NCBI GenBank assembly: GCA_966674685.1
Contig: CBKWJC010000030.1
Location: forward strand, 1 to 64,000
DNA: 64,000 bases
Direction: 5' to 3'
Source of the DNA: Thainema sp966674685
Lineage (GTDB): Bacteria; Cyanobacteriota; Cyanobacteriia; Phormidesmidales; Phormidesmidaceae
Shown: piece by piece, positions 52,725-60,966 of the stretch
Layout of the letters: each line of letters opens with the position of its first letter
How positions within the stretch are numbered: the stretch's first letter is position 1
Position numbers and translations under genes: made by a program
The notes under the pieces: generated by a model
What the model saw: the letters and a program-made list of their open reading frames with translations, nothing else
What the model was told of the DNA's origin: nothing
Database searches by the model: none

Positions 52725-53366
52725 ATGGATATCCTCATTCAGACTTATCGCTACGCGACTGATCATGCTGATCAAGTCTGGGCCGCACTGGGTGAGCACC
52801 TGCTGTTAGTTGCAGTGCCATTAGCGATCGCACTTCTGATCGGTCTGCCAGCGGGACTGTGGAGTGCGCGATCGCAACTGGCCTCGACGGTGCTGATCAA
52901 CACGTTCAACGCCCTGCGCGTCATTCCCAGTTTGGCGATTTTGTTCTTGGCAATTCCCTACTTTGGTTTGAGTTTTCAATCGGCTGCGATCGCATTGACC
53001 ATTTTGGCTTTGCCGCCCATTTTGGTGAGTACAGACGTGGCGTTTCGCAGTATTGAACCTGCGGTTCTGGAAGCAGCGCAGGGCATGGGCATGGCGACTG
53101 GGCAGCAACTGTGGCAAGTTGAAATTCCGCTGGCGCTGCCTGTCATAATCGCGGGAATTAAAACGGCTACGGTAGAAGTCATTGCCAGCGCTACGCTGGC
53201 TGCGTTCATCGGCAGCGGCGGCTTGGGTCAATTTATCGTATTGGGATTTGCTACCTATGACACGAGTATTCTGCTCGTCGGTGCCATTCCCGTCGCTCTA
53301 TTAGCACTACTAGCTGAAATCATCCTTAGTCAAGCACAGAAGCGATCGCAGCCACATAAACTGTGA
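52725..53366 (+). CDS. Orphan glycine-betaine-type ABC permease (OpuBB/OsmW-like)
   Basis: A 213-residue integral membrane subunit of an osmoprotectant-type ABC importer. The start LLLVAVPLAIALLIGLPAGLW and the EAA loop EAAQGMGMATGQQLWQVEIPLALPVIIAGIK are classical for the OpuB/ProW family; six segments. Neither the ATPase nor the substrate-binding protein is encoded in the window next to it, so it must work with subunits encoded elsewhere, or is a remnant. The ATG lies eight bases after GGGT. It converges on sodX with only four bases between stops. Confidence 0.9.
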   Translation: MDILIQTYRYATDHADQVWAALGEHLLLVAVPLAIALLIGLPAGLWSARSQLASTVLINTFNALRVIPSLAILFLAIPYFGLSFQSAAIALTILALPPILVSTDVAFRSIEPAVLEAAQGMGMATGQQLWQVEIPLALPVIIAGIKTATVEVIASATLAAFIGSGGLGQFIVLGFATYDTSILLVGAIPVALLALLAEIILSQAQKRSQPHKL

Positions 53367-53370
53367 TTCT

Positions 53371-53742
53371 TTATGGAAATCGACAGATCACCTGCCCCAG
53401 GATTAACGGATGCGGTAACGCTCCAAATGTTCGACTATCGGTACTTTCAGCAGGATTATCGCCTATCAGCAAGCAATCACCATTCTCTCGTACCGTGACC
53501 ACGCGTTTAATCAGCCGCAGTTCAGGTTTCAGCGGATGTTGAGCAATCACTAATTCACCGGGTTCAGGCCGTTGCTGTTGATAGGCATGGGGATTGACCA
53601 GAACTTCATCCCCCGGTTGCAAGGTTGGCAGCATCGATTCTCCCGTCACGCGAAATCGTCGCCGCCGCCGCAAAAGCCACAGTATTAAATCAATGGTTCG
53701 ACTATTCCGCAATGGCTGATGCATTTTATTTTTCTCACGCAT
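53371..53742 (-). CDS. sodX: Nickel superoxide dismutase maturation protease
   Basis: A 123-residue S24/S26-like serine protease with a Ser-Lys dyad: Ser36 in RVTGESMLPTLQPGD and Lys79 in ELRLIKRVVTV, plus GDNPAESTDSRTFG. This is the family that trims the N-terminus of Ni-SOD, allowing the nickel hook to form. It lies 75 bp downstream of sodN on the same strand, the standard arrangement. The start may be ATG 53742 or ATG 53724 (MHQPL); the latter has GAG upstream. Confidence 0.93.
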   Translation of the reverse strand: MREKNKMHQPLRNSRTIDLILWLLRRRRRFRVTGESMLPTLQPGDEVLVNPHAYQQQRPEPGELVIAQHPLKPELRLIKRVVTVRENGDCLLIGDNPAESTDSRTFGALPHPLILGQVICRFP

Positions 53743-53816
53743 TCACAAACTCAAAGCGGGCACTCCACCGCCAACCGACAGCAAAATACCCGCTTGAGTT
53801 ATACCAATCGCTGTGA

Positions 53817-54272
53817 CTAGCTAGCTTTGTACCAGGTCACATCGCGCTCTTTAGTAGCCCAGAACATATCGTGGATTTTCTGAATAGCTTCCATCAGTTC
53901 ATCAGCATGCTGAGCGCTGACTTCAACCTTACAAGCAGAGCAGAGCTTAGCTGCTTTCCAGAAGGTGTCGTGCAGATCAGGATACTTATCCAAGTGAACA
54001 GGCTTAAAGTAATCCGTCCAGAGGATCAGTAGCTCCTCTTTAGCGATTTGAGCTTGCTCTTCTTTGATAGCAACGAAACGAGAGAAGGTATTAGCTTTCT
54101 CAACGGTGTCGGGCGTACCCAAGTCGAGCAGCTTCTTGGTCATGGAGACAACAGCCTCAGCCGCAATCCGAGCAGAAGCAGGGTCATACACACCACAAGG
54201 CCCATCGCAATGAGCATGAACCTCTGCTGCTGGGAACAGGGCTTTAACTGTAGACGCGAATCTCTTCAACAT
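53817..54272 (-). CDS. sodN: Superoxide dismutase, Ni-type
   Basis: Converts superoxide to hydrogen peroxide and oxygen. The 151-residue precursor has a 20-residue propeptide (MLKRFASTVKALFPAAEVHA), cleaved before His21 to expose the Ni hook HCDGPCGVYDP; His1, Cys2 and Cys6 of the mature form are the metal ligands. The remaining four-helix domain matches the family in length. ATG 54272 is the family start; upstream codons to 54428 are not conserved. sodX, its protease, is downstream. Ni-SOD is patchy among cyanobacteria and more frequent in marine species. Confidence 0.97.
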   Translation of the reverse strand: MLKRFASTVKALFPAAEVHAHCDGPCGVYDPASARIAAEAVVSMTKKLLDLGTPDTVEKANTFSRFVAIKEEQAQIAKEELLILWTDYFKPVHLDKYPDLHDTFWKAAKLCSACKVEVSAQHADELMEAIQKIHDMFWATKERDVTWYKAS

Positions 54273-54877
54273 AATGGCAAAATTTCTATTTTCTACAACT
54301 GAACTCAATTCTAGGACTAGAAGAACTTTACAAGTCACTTCTAAGGCAGAATAGACCCAATTCACACTATCCCCCCTAAGGGGATCTGGTTCTCTTCTAT
54401 TGTGTTCAAATTGGGTAAAAAAAGTCAAACTGACTTCATGTTAGCGGTCTACTAGACTGATTAGGACACTTGCAACAGCGGTTCTATCCTGAGGAAGAGT
54501 TAATCTGGGCGTCAATCTGCCTTGAGGAGGAATGACGAGCGGGTGAAGTGGACTAAGTGGGAGTGGGTGCTGAGTACTGAGGATTGTGAATTGAATACAT
54601 TTGGTATTGGGTAGGGGTGGGTTTAGCTGTTCAATGTTGGGTCTAAACCCAAAATGATGAACAAAGTCCGCTCCTACACAACGTCTTGGGTACGCTATCC
54701 AGATAAAATCCGGTAGAACCCCATTGTTTATTTGTTGTGAAACGGTTGCTCAGCAACCGTTTCACAACAAATAAACAATGGGGTTCTTATACGCTTGATC
54801 TCATATTGAGATCCAGAAGGGTGATCGTGCCGCGATGCGGTGGGGAATCACTCTTCTGAGTTTTGGTGCCATCCAAC
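54273..54877. other. Intergenic upstream of sodN
   Basis: 605 bp with sodN leader (CCCCCC-rich near 54370) and the long hairpin at 54715-54787 belonging to the end of the universal stress protein gene. No Fur or NikR-type site recognised. Confidence 0.5.
54715..54787. terminator. Long hairpin, GTGAAACG-type, copy 2
   Basis: Arms AGAACCCCATTGTTTATTTG continuing TTGTGAAACGGTTGCT, pairing without a gap over a 1-nt loop. The core is a G-C variant of that at 32830-32892. It lies 91 bp past the stop of the universal stress protein gene. Confidence 0.88.
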
Positions 54878-56179
54878 TCAATGGGGCATTCGACTCAGCA
54901 ACACTGGACAGTTAGCATGGTGAATCACGTAATCAGCCGTTGCCGTCAGTCGCAGCAGCCTTCGTCGTCCAATTGGTGTAGATGGAGATGATTTGCTCCG
55001 TTTGGGATTCGCATCGCTGCCGATGATGATCAGATTAGCTTGACGCTGTTCCGCCACTTGGCAAATGAGCGAACCAGGTTCTCCCGTTTGTACCAGCATT
55101 TCTAGGTCTACATTCAAATCCGATAGCGCTAGCTCTGCCTGCTGTAAAATGGCTTCGCTTTGTTCGCGCTGAGCAGCTTGTAGGGATTGAGTCAATTGCC
55201 AGCTTGGATTTGGCGTCGCAAAGGGGCCGAACAGATAGTGAGATGTCAGCGGCGGTTGGACACATAAAACCGTCAACTGCTGAATGCCAACGGGGATAAG
55301 CTGACGGGTGAGTGCGATCGCACTTTGGGTAGCCAATTCGCCTGTGACTACCAGTAAAACATGCTGCCAATCGGGTTGAGCAGGATGCTCTGGCTCAGCG
55401 CTGCGAGCGATCAACACATGGCTACTGGCATAGCGAGCAATCTCTGCCGATACGCTGCCGACCAGCATTTCCCGTGCGCCTCCCGTACCGTGGCAGCCCA
55501 GCGCAATCAAACCCGCTTGAAACTGGCTGACCTGCTTCAAAATCTCAGTGGCAGGTCGTCCTTGAGCAGCCACTAGGCTGGTAGAAATCTCATGGCTACT
55601 CTGCTCTAGTTCAGTCTGTAGCACGGCTAGAGCAGGCGGTAAATCCGCAATCGGCGGCAGTGGGACTGGGGGAGTATCAGCAGAACCCGCCCCAGAGGAT
55701 GCCTCCGCTGGAGATGCAGCCTCGGCAGATTCGGAACGTTCGGCAGGTGCTGTCTCCTCAGGTGCGGCTGGAGCGGGAGTGCGGCTGGATGCTGCCGTTG
55801 GGAAAGACGTGGTCGGTTCCGGTTCAAGGGCAGCGGCGGCAGTTTGGCTATCGGGCGGTTCTAAATTGTCAGCAACAACTGACGGCGCACTCGCTGACGA
55901 GGTCAGGTCAGACGGCTCGGGCGCTAGTTCCTCTGAGCTGGTCAGACTCCGCCCTGGACGGCGGAAGCGATTGGGTTTCGGCTGCACATGGACGGCAATG
56001 AAAGCGGGTTTAGCCTCTGGTTCAGTATCGAGTCCGGCATCTGAGGTTTGGGTTGGCGATCGCAAGGCTAAATGCTGCACAATCGGCATGACCAGTTGTT
56101 GCGCTAATACGGCTGTGGGCGAACCATCCGTTGCCAGCAGGACTGGCAAATGCAAGATGGGCGAATAGGGTTGAGTCAT
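54878..56179 (-). CDS. Two-domain universal stress protein with long Pro/Ala/Glu-rich insert
   Basis: A 433-residue UspA-type protein. The first domain begins LPVLLATDGSPTAVLAQQLV, is interrupted at about residues 67-183 by a low-complexity stretch rich in P, A, E and S, and then resumes with AAQGRPATEILKQVSQFQAG and the ATP-binding GCHGTGGAREMLVGSVS. The second domain (about 275-430) starts HVLLVVTGELATQSA and ends VIHHANCPVLLSRMP; its nucleotide motif GSDANPKRSKSSPSTPIGRR is altered. ATG 56179 removes a spurious 24-codon upstream frame. Likely an intracellular stress regulator binding nucleotide through the first domain only; inference. Confidence 0.85.
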   Translation of the reverse strand: MTQPYSPILHLPVLLATDGSPTAVLAQQLVMPIVQHLALRSPTQTSDAGLDTEPEAKPAFIAVHVQPKPNRFRRPGRSLTSSEELAPEPSDLTSSASAPSVVADNLEPPDSQTAAAALEPEPTTSFPTAASSRTPAPAAPEETAPAERSESAEAASPAEASSGAGSADTPPVPLPPIADLPPALAVLQTELEQSSHEISTSLVAAQGRPATEILKQVSQFQAGLIALGCHGTGGAREMLVGSVSAEIARYASSHVLIARSAEPEHPAQPDWQHVLLVVTGELATQSAIALTRQLIPVGIQQLTVLCVQPPLTSHYLFGPFATPNPSWQLTQSLQAAQREQSEAILQQAELALSDLNVDLEMLVQTGEPGSLICQVAEQRQANLIIIGSDANPKRSKSSPSTPIGRRRLLRLTATADYVIHHANCPVLLSRMPH

Positions 56180-56498
56180 TGCGATCGCAGCTAGCAGATG
56201 AGCAAATAAGCAAATTAATTGGGCGTTTGGCCGAGTTCCAGTGTACAACAACCCCCAGCTGCCTCAAATTCGTCACTTGGGGACTATTGATTTTAAGTAT
56301 GAATTGGGATGTGGGAGCACCGCCCCCACATCCCAATTCATACCCAGATTGGGCAACGCCATCACTGGCACAGGTTAAACTCTCTAGAACACAGTTCGGT
56401 TTAGCGACAGATTTTGACTATCCCGTTCCACGTTAAGATAGCAAACTGCGTTCGAGCCATGTTGACCTCATCGCATTTCGGTATAAAGGAGCAAATAC
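56180..56498. other. Intergenic with hairpin
   Basis: 319 bp between divergent usp and GT4 genes, containing the hairpin copy at 56297-56343 and the Shine-Dalgarno AAGGAG for the next gene. Confidence 0.6.
56297..56343. repeat. GTATGAATTGGGATG-type hairpin, copy 2
   Basis: 22-bp arms, one mismatch, 3-nt loop ACC. Compared with the copy at 44028-44074 one T-A pair is replaced by G-C on both arms, a compensatory change. Confidence 0.92.
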
Positions 56499-57686
56499 AT
56501 GCGGATCTTGGTGCTAGCTTGGGAATTCCCCCCCCGAATTGTGGGCGGGATTTCTCGCCATGTCGCCGAACTGTATCCCGAACTGGTCAACTTGGGACAT
56601 GAGGTGCATTTACTGACGGTTGAGTTTGGCACCGCTCCGCATTACGAAGTTGTGGACGGCATGCATGTGCATCGAGTGAACGTAGGGCCAAGCCACGACT
56701 TTTTCCACTGGATCAACAACATGAACCAGAGCATGGGGCACGAGGGCGGACGGCTCCTGCTCGAACAAGGCCCGTTTGATGTGATTCATGCCCATGACTG
56801 GCTGGTGGGTGATGCTGCGATCGCACTTAAAGAACATTTCAGAGTGCCGCTCATTTCCACCATTCACGCCACAGAATTTGGCCGCTACAACGGCTTGTTT
56901 GACCCGACGCATCACTATATTGCTAGCCGAGAAGGGATTCTAATCTACAACTCGTGGCGCGTCATTGTCTGTACCGACTACATGCGGCGAGAAGTCGAGC
57001 GTGCCCTCGCCTGTCCCTGGGATAAGGTGGACGTCATCTACAACGGCATTCGGCCTGAGAAAAAACACACCCCCCCGGACTTTGATCATGCGGCTTTCCG
57101 GAGTCGATTTGCTGGGGCAAATGAAAAAATTGTCTACTACGTGGGGCGGATGGCCTATGAGAAAGGGGTACACGTCCTGGTGGAAGCGGCTCCAAAAGTC
57201 GTGTGGGAAATGGGCGGTCGAGTCAAGTTTGTGATTATTGGCGGCGGCAATACCGACCACCTGAAGCGAATGGTTTGGGATATTGGTCTCTGGCACAAGT
57301 TTTATTTCACAGGTTTCATGCCCGACGGTGTTTTAGACAAATTTCAGGTTGTGGCTGACTGCGCGGTGTTTCCCAGCCTGTATGAACCGTTTGGCATTGT
57401 GGCACTGGAGAGCTTTGCGGCGCGAGTCCCGGTCGTGGTATCAGACACAGGCGGACTGCCGGAAGTGGTGCAGCACGGCAAAACGGGCACGATTACCTAT
57501 ACCAATAATCCCGGCTCACTGGCCTGGGGCATTCTCAAGGTGCTGAAAGATCCGGACTATGCTCAGCATCTCGTGGCCAATGCCTACGCCGATTTGGATC
57601 AGCGCTTTAGCTGGCCGAAAATCGCCAAACAAACGGAAGCGGTCTACAAGCGAGTGGTGAAAGAGCGATTGCGATCGGATTGGTAA
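56499..57686 (+). CDS. GT4 glycosyltransferase (glycogen-synthase-like fold)
   Basis: A 395-residue GT-B enzyme. The start MRILVLAWEFPPRIVGGISR is the nucleotide-sugar/acceptor loop typical of starch-synthase-like and trehalose-type GT4 enzymes; DVIHAHDWLVG, TIHATEFGRYNGL, the linker VDVIYNGIRPEKKHT and the donor-binding EX7E as EPFGIVALESFAARVPVVVS follow. The GT4 class covers many retaining transferases, so the acceptor is not assigned. AAGGAG nine bases before ATG gives a firm start. The 849-residue fusion gene follows after 72 bp and may be co-transcribed. Confidence 0.88.
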   Translation: MRILVLAWEFPPRIVGGISRHVAELYPELVNLGHEVHLLTVEFGTAPHYEVVDGMHVHRVNVGPSHDFFHWINNMNQSMGHEGGRLLLEQGPFDVIHAHDWLVGDAAIALKEHFRVPLISTIHATEFGRYNGLFDPTHHYIASREGILIYNSWRVIVCTDYMRREVERALACPWDKVDVIYNGIRPEKKHTPPDFDHAAFRSRFAGANEKIVYYVGRMAYEKGVHVLVEAAPKVVWEMGGRVKFVIIGGGNTDHLKRMVWDIGLWHKFYFTGFMPDGVLDKFQVVADCAVFPSLYEPFGIVALESFAARVPVVVSDTGGLPEVVQHGKTGTITYTNNPGSLAWGILKVLKDPDYAQHLVANAYADLDQRFSWPKIAKQTEAVYKRVVKERLRSDW

Positions 57687-57758
57687 TCTGTGCAGGGCGA
57701 CCGTGGGATGCTCCTTTGCGTTTTAATGAGGGCAGATGCACACCGAGGGAGGTGAGCA

Positions 57759-60308
57759 ATGGAACATGCAGAACAGGTGCAGTGGCTGCGGGAAAGCACC
57801 ATTTTTCAGCCGCTATCGGACGACGCGTTAGGCGCGATCGCACATTCTTACATTGAAGAAACCGTTCAGGAAAATCGGCGCTTAGTCCTAGAAGACACGC
57901 TGCCGGAAGCGCTATACATCCTCAGAACAGGCTATCTGGAGCAGTATCGCACCACGAAAGACAGTCCTGCCCAAGTGATTAATCTACTGCCCGGATCGGT
58001 GCTGTATCTCAAAGAGCTGGTGCTGGATCAGGCGGCGGAGCGAACGACGGTGACGCTAACGGACTGCACATTTTGGAAAATTCCGCGTGATGCCGTTCAA
58101 GAATTGGCGGAAGACTATCCTGCGATCGCGCAAATTGTCACTCGTCAACTGGCCGAAAAGCTGGATGAAGTCTCAGCGCAGCTTTCCTTTGAGCAGGAGC
58201 GTCAAACTGAGCTACGTCCTTATCTAGTCCCGAAAGCGGAGCGGGGCGTCGTCGGTTCTAGCCGCTATGCTAAACGCTTACGGCAGGAAATCAAGAAGGC
58301 TTCGGCTCAAGGTGAGGAACCGGGACAGCACAATGTGCTGATTTTCGGCGAACCGGGTCTGAATAAGGATGTCTTAGCGGCACTGATTCACTTTGGCTCG
58401 AAGCGGCGACGCGAACCGATGATCAAGCTCAACTGCGAAACGCTACAGGCCAGTGGAGCCGAGCTCTTTGGTCGCGCGGGCGGCAAACCGGGACTAATTG
58501 AATGGTTAGGCAACGGGACGCTGCTGCTCAACAATATTCAGGAAGTGCCCAAGGAGCTGCGCCCCAAGCTGCTCAAGCTGCTGGAAACCGGAACCTATCA
58601 GCCTGTCGCCCGCCCCGACAATCCGCCGCCGTCAACTAAAACCTGTCAGGCTCGCATCGTCATGACCGCTGAGCGGATTCTGCCCGATTTTGACTGCAAA
58701 TCACGGGTGGAACAAACGATTAAAGTGCCGCCGCTGCGGGTGCGAAAGGCCGATATTGCCATGCAGGCTCAGTACTATCTCAGTTTGTTCTGCCGCACCA
58801 AAAGCATTGCCAAACCTCGGATTACGCCAGAAGCGATTCGTCGCCTGCAAAGCTACGATTTTCCCGGCAATTCCTCTGAATTGAAAAGCCTGATTGAGCG
58901 GGCGGTGATTCAGGCCGATGGCGCAACGGAGCTGACCGAAGAAGTTTTTTGGTCAACCAGTCCCAAAGGTCGCCGCTTTCGGTTTAATTTGCTCAATGGC
59001 TATCCCAAACTGCGCCAGTTTTTACGCAGCCCGTGGTGGCCGGATCGGATTAACTATTGGTTTGTCACAGTCGCGTTTGCTCTAGTGGTCGTCATTCTGT
59101 TTCTGGGGCCGCAGACCCGCGAGGCAAATATTGGCCTCAACCTGTTCTGGGCCTGGTGGTGGCCTGTGATGCTGTTGATTTTTCCCTTTCTGGGTCGAAT
59201 CTGGTGCTCCGTTTGCCCATTCATGATCTACGGCGAAATTGCTCAAAAGGTATCGCTCAAATTCTGGCCGCGCCAACTCAAATCTTGGCCCCGCCAAGAA
59301 GCCGAGCGCTGGGGTGCATGGTTCCTGGTCGGCCTCTTTGCGCTGATTTTTCTCTGGGAAGAACTGTGGAATCTGGAGAATACCGCCTACCTGTCGGCTT
59401 GCCTACTCTTACTAATCACAGCCGGAGCCGTCATCTTCTCGCTGCTGTTTGAGCGGCGGTTTTGGTGTCGCTACCTTTGCCCCATTGGCGGCATGAATGG
59501 CCTCTACGCCAAGCTGTCGATGATCGAGCTGCGGGCGCAGCAGGGCATTTGCTCGGCTTCCTGCACCACTTTTCAGTGCTACAAAGGCGGCCCCGAAAAA
59601 GGCGAAGGTCAGGCCACAGGTGGCTGTCCCATCTATTCCCATCCGGCGCAACTGGTGGAAAACAAAGACTGCGTTCTCTGTATGACCTGCCTGAAAGCCT
59701 GTCCCCATCGGTCAGTTGAACTGAACCTACGGCCACCAGGGATTGAGCTGTGGACGACCCACAAGCCGACCGATGCTGAAGTGGCGCTGCTGTTTCTTCT
59801 CTTTGGCGGCATCTTTCTACATCGCCTGCCCGAAATTGAGCAGCAGTTTGGCTGGAACCTGCATTTACAGAATTTTGCAGTTCACGCTGGCATCTCGCTT
59901 GCCGTCTTACTCATACCTGTCGCAATTGCCCTACTCGCCTACGGCATCATGCGCGGCGTTCAAGCCAAGTTCAAGCCCAAACCGTTTATTGAACTCGCCT
60001 ATGGCTACTTGCCGCTGGTACTCTGCGGTACGCTGGCGCATTACCTACGCTTAGGCTTATCGGAAGCTGGCCGAGTCGTACCCGTCACCCTGGCAACGTT
60101 CGGACTGAATGGCGTGGGAATGCCAATTGCGATCGCAGATCCGATTATTATTGCTTTTCTACAAGGCGTGGTGCTGATCACAGGTGTTTGGCTCACCATC
60201 TTTCTCACCCAGAAGATTGCTCGGCAGTCAGTTTGGCTAATGCTACCTCAGCACTTAGCTGCGATCGCGCTCGGCACCACTCTCTGGAAAATCATCGTCG
60301 GCTGGTAA
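57759..60308 (+). CDS. cNMP-binding / inactive sigma54-type AAA / NapH-like 4Fe-4S membrane fusion
   Basis: An 849-residue fusion. About 1-145 is a cyclic-nucleotide-binding (CRP-type) fold (LRESTIFQPLSDDALGAI, LPEALYILRTGYLEQY). About 165-410 aligns with the sigma54-activator AAA domain, but Walker A reads FGEPGLNKDV, the GAFTGA stretch is missing (ELFGRAGGKPGLIEWL), Walker B is TLLLNNIQEV and the sensor II GNVREL is GNSSELKS. A membrane half (about 433-845) has NapH/NosR-like helices and cysteine clusters CSVCPFMIYGE (482), CRYLCPIGGMNG, CSASC and CVLCMTCLKACPH (640), fitting two 4Fe-4S clusters. GGAGGTGA gives a strong start. No HTH is found. Likely a membrane redox sensor. Confidence 0.88.
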   Translation: MEHAEQVQWLRESTIFQPLSDDALGAIAHSYIEETVQENRRLVLEDTLPEALYILRTGYLEQYRTTKDSPAQVINLLPGSVLYLKELVLDQAAERTTVTLTDCTFWKIPRDAVQELAEDYPAIAQIVTRQLAEKLDEVSAQLSFEQERQTELRPYLVPKAERGVVGSSRYAKRLRQEIKKASAQGEEPGQHNVLIFGEPGLNKDVLAALIHFGSKRRREPMIKLNCETLQASGAELFGRAGGKPGLIEWLGNGTLLLNNIQEVPKELRPKLLKLLETGTYQPVARPDNPPPSTKTCQARIVMTAERILPDFDCKSRVEQTIKVPPLRVRKADIAMQAQYYLSLFCRTKSIAKPRITPEAIRRLQSYDFPGNSSELKSLIERAVIQADGATELTEEVFWSTSPKGRRFRFNLLNGYPKLRQFLRSPWWPDRINYWFVTVAFALVVVILFLGPQTREANIGLNLFWAWWWPVMLLIFPFLGRIWCSVCPFMIYGEIAQKVSLKFWPRQLKSWPRQEAERWGAWFLVGLFALIFLWEELWNLENTAYLSACLLLLITAGAVIFSLLFERRFWCRYLCPIGGMNGLYAKLSMIELRAQQGICSASCTTFQCYKGGPEKGEGQATGGCPIYSHPAQLVENKDCVLCMTCLKACPHRSVELNLRPPGIELWTTHKPTDAEVALLFLLFGGIFLHRLPEIEQQFGWNLHLQNFAVHAGISLAVLLIPVAIALLAYGIMRGVQAKFKPKPFIELAYGYLPLVLCGTLAHYLRLGLSEAGRVVPVTLATFGLNGVGMPIAIADPIIIAFLQGVVLITGVWLTIFLTQKIARQSVWLMLPQHLAAIALGTTLWKIIVGW

Positions 60309-60326
60309 ACTCACATTTTGTACCAA

Positions 60327-60382
60327 AACCCGAAGAGAGCATGTTGCCGCTGCATTGCGGCGGCAACATATTCCTCTGGGTT
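60327..60382 (+). terminator. Hairpin after the fusion gene
   Basis: Inner stem ATGTTGCCGC/GCGGCAACAT and outer AACCC/GGGTT pairs, 19 bp after the stop. Confidence 0.75.
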
Positions 60383-60501
60383 CTTAATTTGTAAAGTGCA
60401 AGATGTCAGCAAAACGAGCGTTATGAAGGGCTGGAGGCTGAGTAACTGAAATACGCCTGACTCCTCGCGCCTCTCGCCTCACTTTCTCAACAAACAAAAA
60501 A

Positions 60502-60518
60502 GGCTGGCACTGCCAGCC
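60502..60518 (-). terminator. Intrinsic terminator of the disordered protein gene
   Basis: GGCTGGCA/TGCCAGCC hairpin followed on the minus strand by TTTTTTG, 56 bp past the stop of the minus-strand gene at 60574. Confidence 0.85.
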
Positions 60519-60573
60519 CAGAGGTTAGGGGATTGAAAGGAGACTTGAGTTGTTTAGGAGCATCTGATAGGTA

Positions 60574-60966
60574 TTAGATAATGCCAGTGCCTTTGCCGCG
60601 TTCATCATGGCCCATCGTCAATTCACCATCTTTGTCAGTGTCATTAACTTCTTTCAGTTCTTGCGCCCGTCGAGCTTCGTCCTGCTGCTCTTCTTGACGT
60701 AAGTCACCGGGTTCATTGACATACATTTCCGGCTCAATTGCAAAGTTATCAATCAAGCCTTCTTTGTCAGTCGTGTAGCCATCGGTGGTATGAACACTAT
60801 CACTATCGGAAGCAGGTTTATCGCTTTCGTTGGGAATGTGTTTGTAATTTTGTCCTTCTCGCTCCCGTCGCGCAGCCGTTTCGGCTGGAGTGATGTGGGG
60901 ATCATAATTTTCTTGTTGACGAGGCGTTGTACCTGCTGCTTTATCGGGTGTTTGGGCGTTAGTCAT
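60574..60966 (-). CDS. Hydrophilic, probably disordered protein with one EF-hand-like loop
   Basis: A 130-residue protein of almost only charged and polar residues (MTNAQTPDKAAGTTPRQQEN, ARREREGQNYKHIPNESDKP), with no Cys and no hydrophobic core. The C-terminal VNDTDKDGELTMGHDE has the D-x-D-x-D/G pattern of a calcium-binding loop. AAGGAG precedes the ATG; a terminator follows. Such proteins are often desiccation or stress protectants (hydrophilin-like), which is inference. A 15-bp inverted repeat lies about 56 bp upstream of the start. No named family recognised. Confidence 0.75.
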   Translation of the reverse strand: MTNAQTPDKAAGTTPRQQENYDPHITPAETAARREREGQNYKHIPNESDKPASDSDSVHTTDGYTTDKEGLIDNFAIEPEMYVNEPGDLRQEEQQDEARRAQELKEVNDTDKDGELTMGHDERGKGTGII

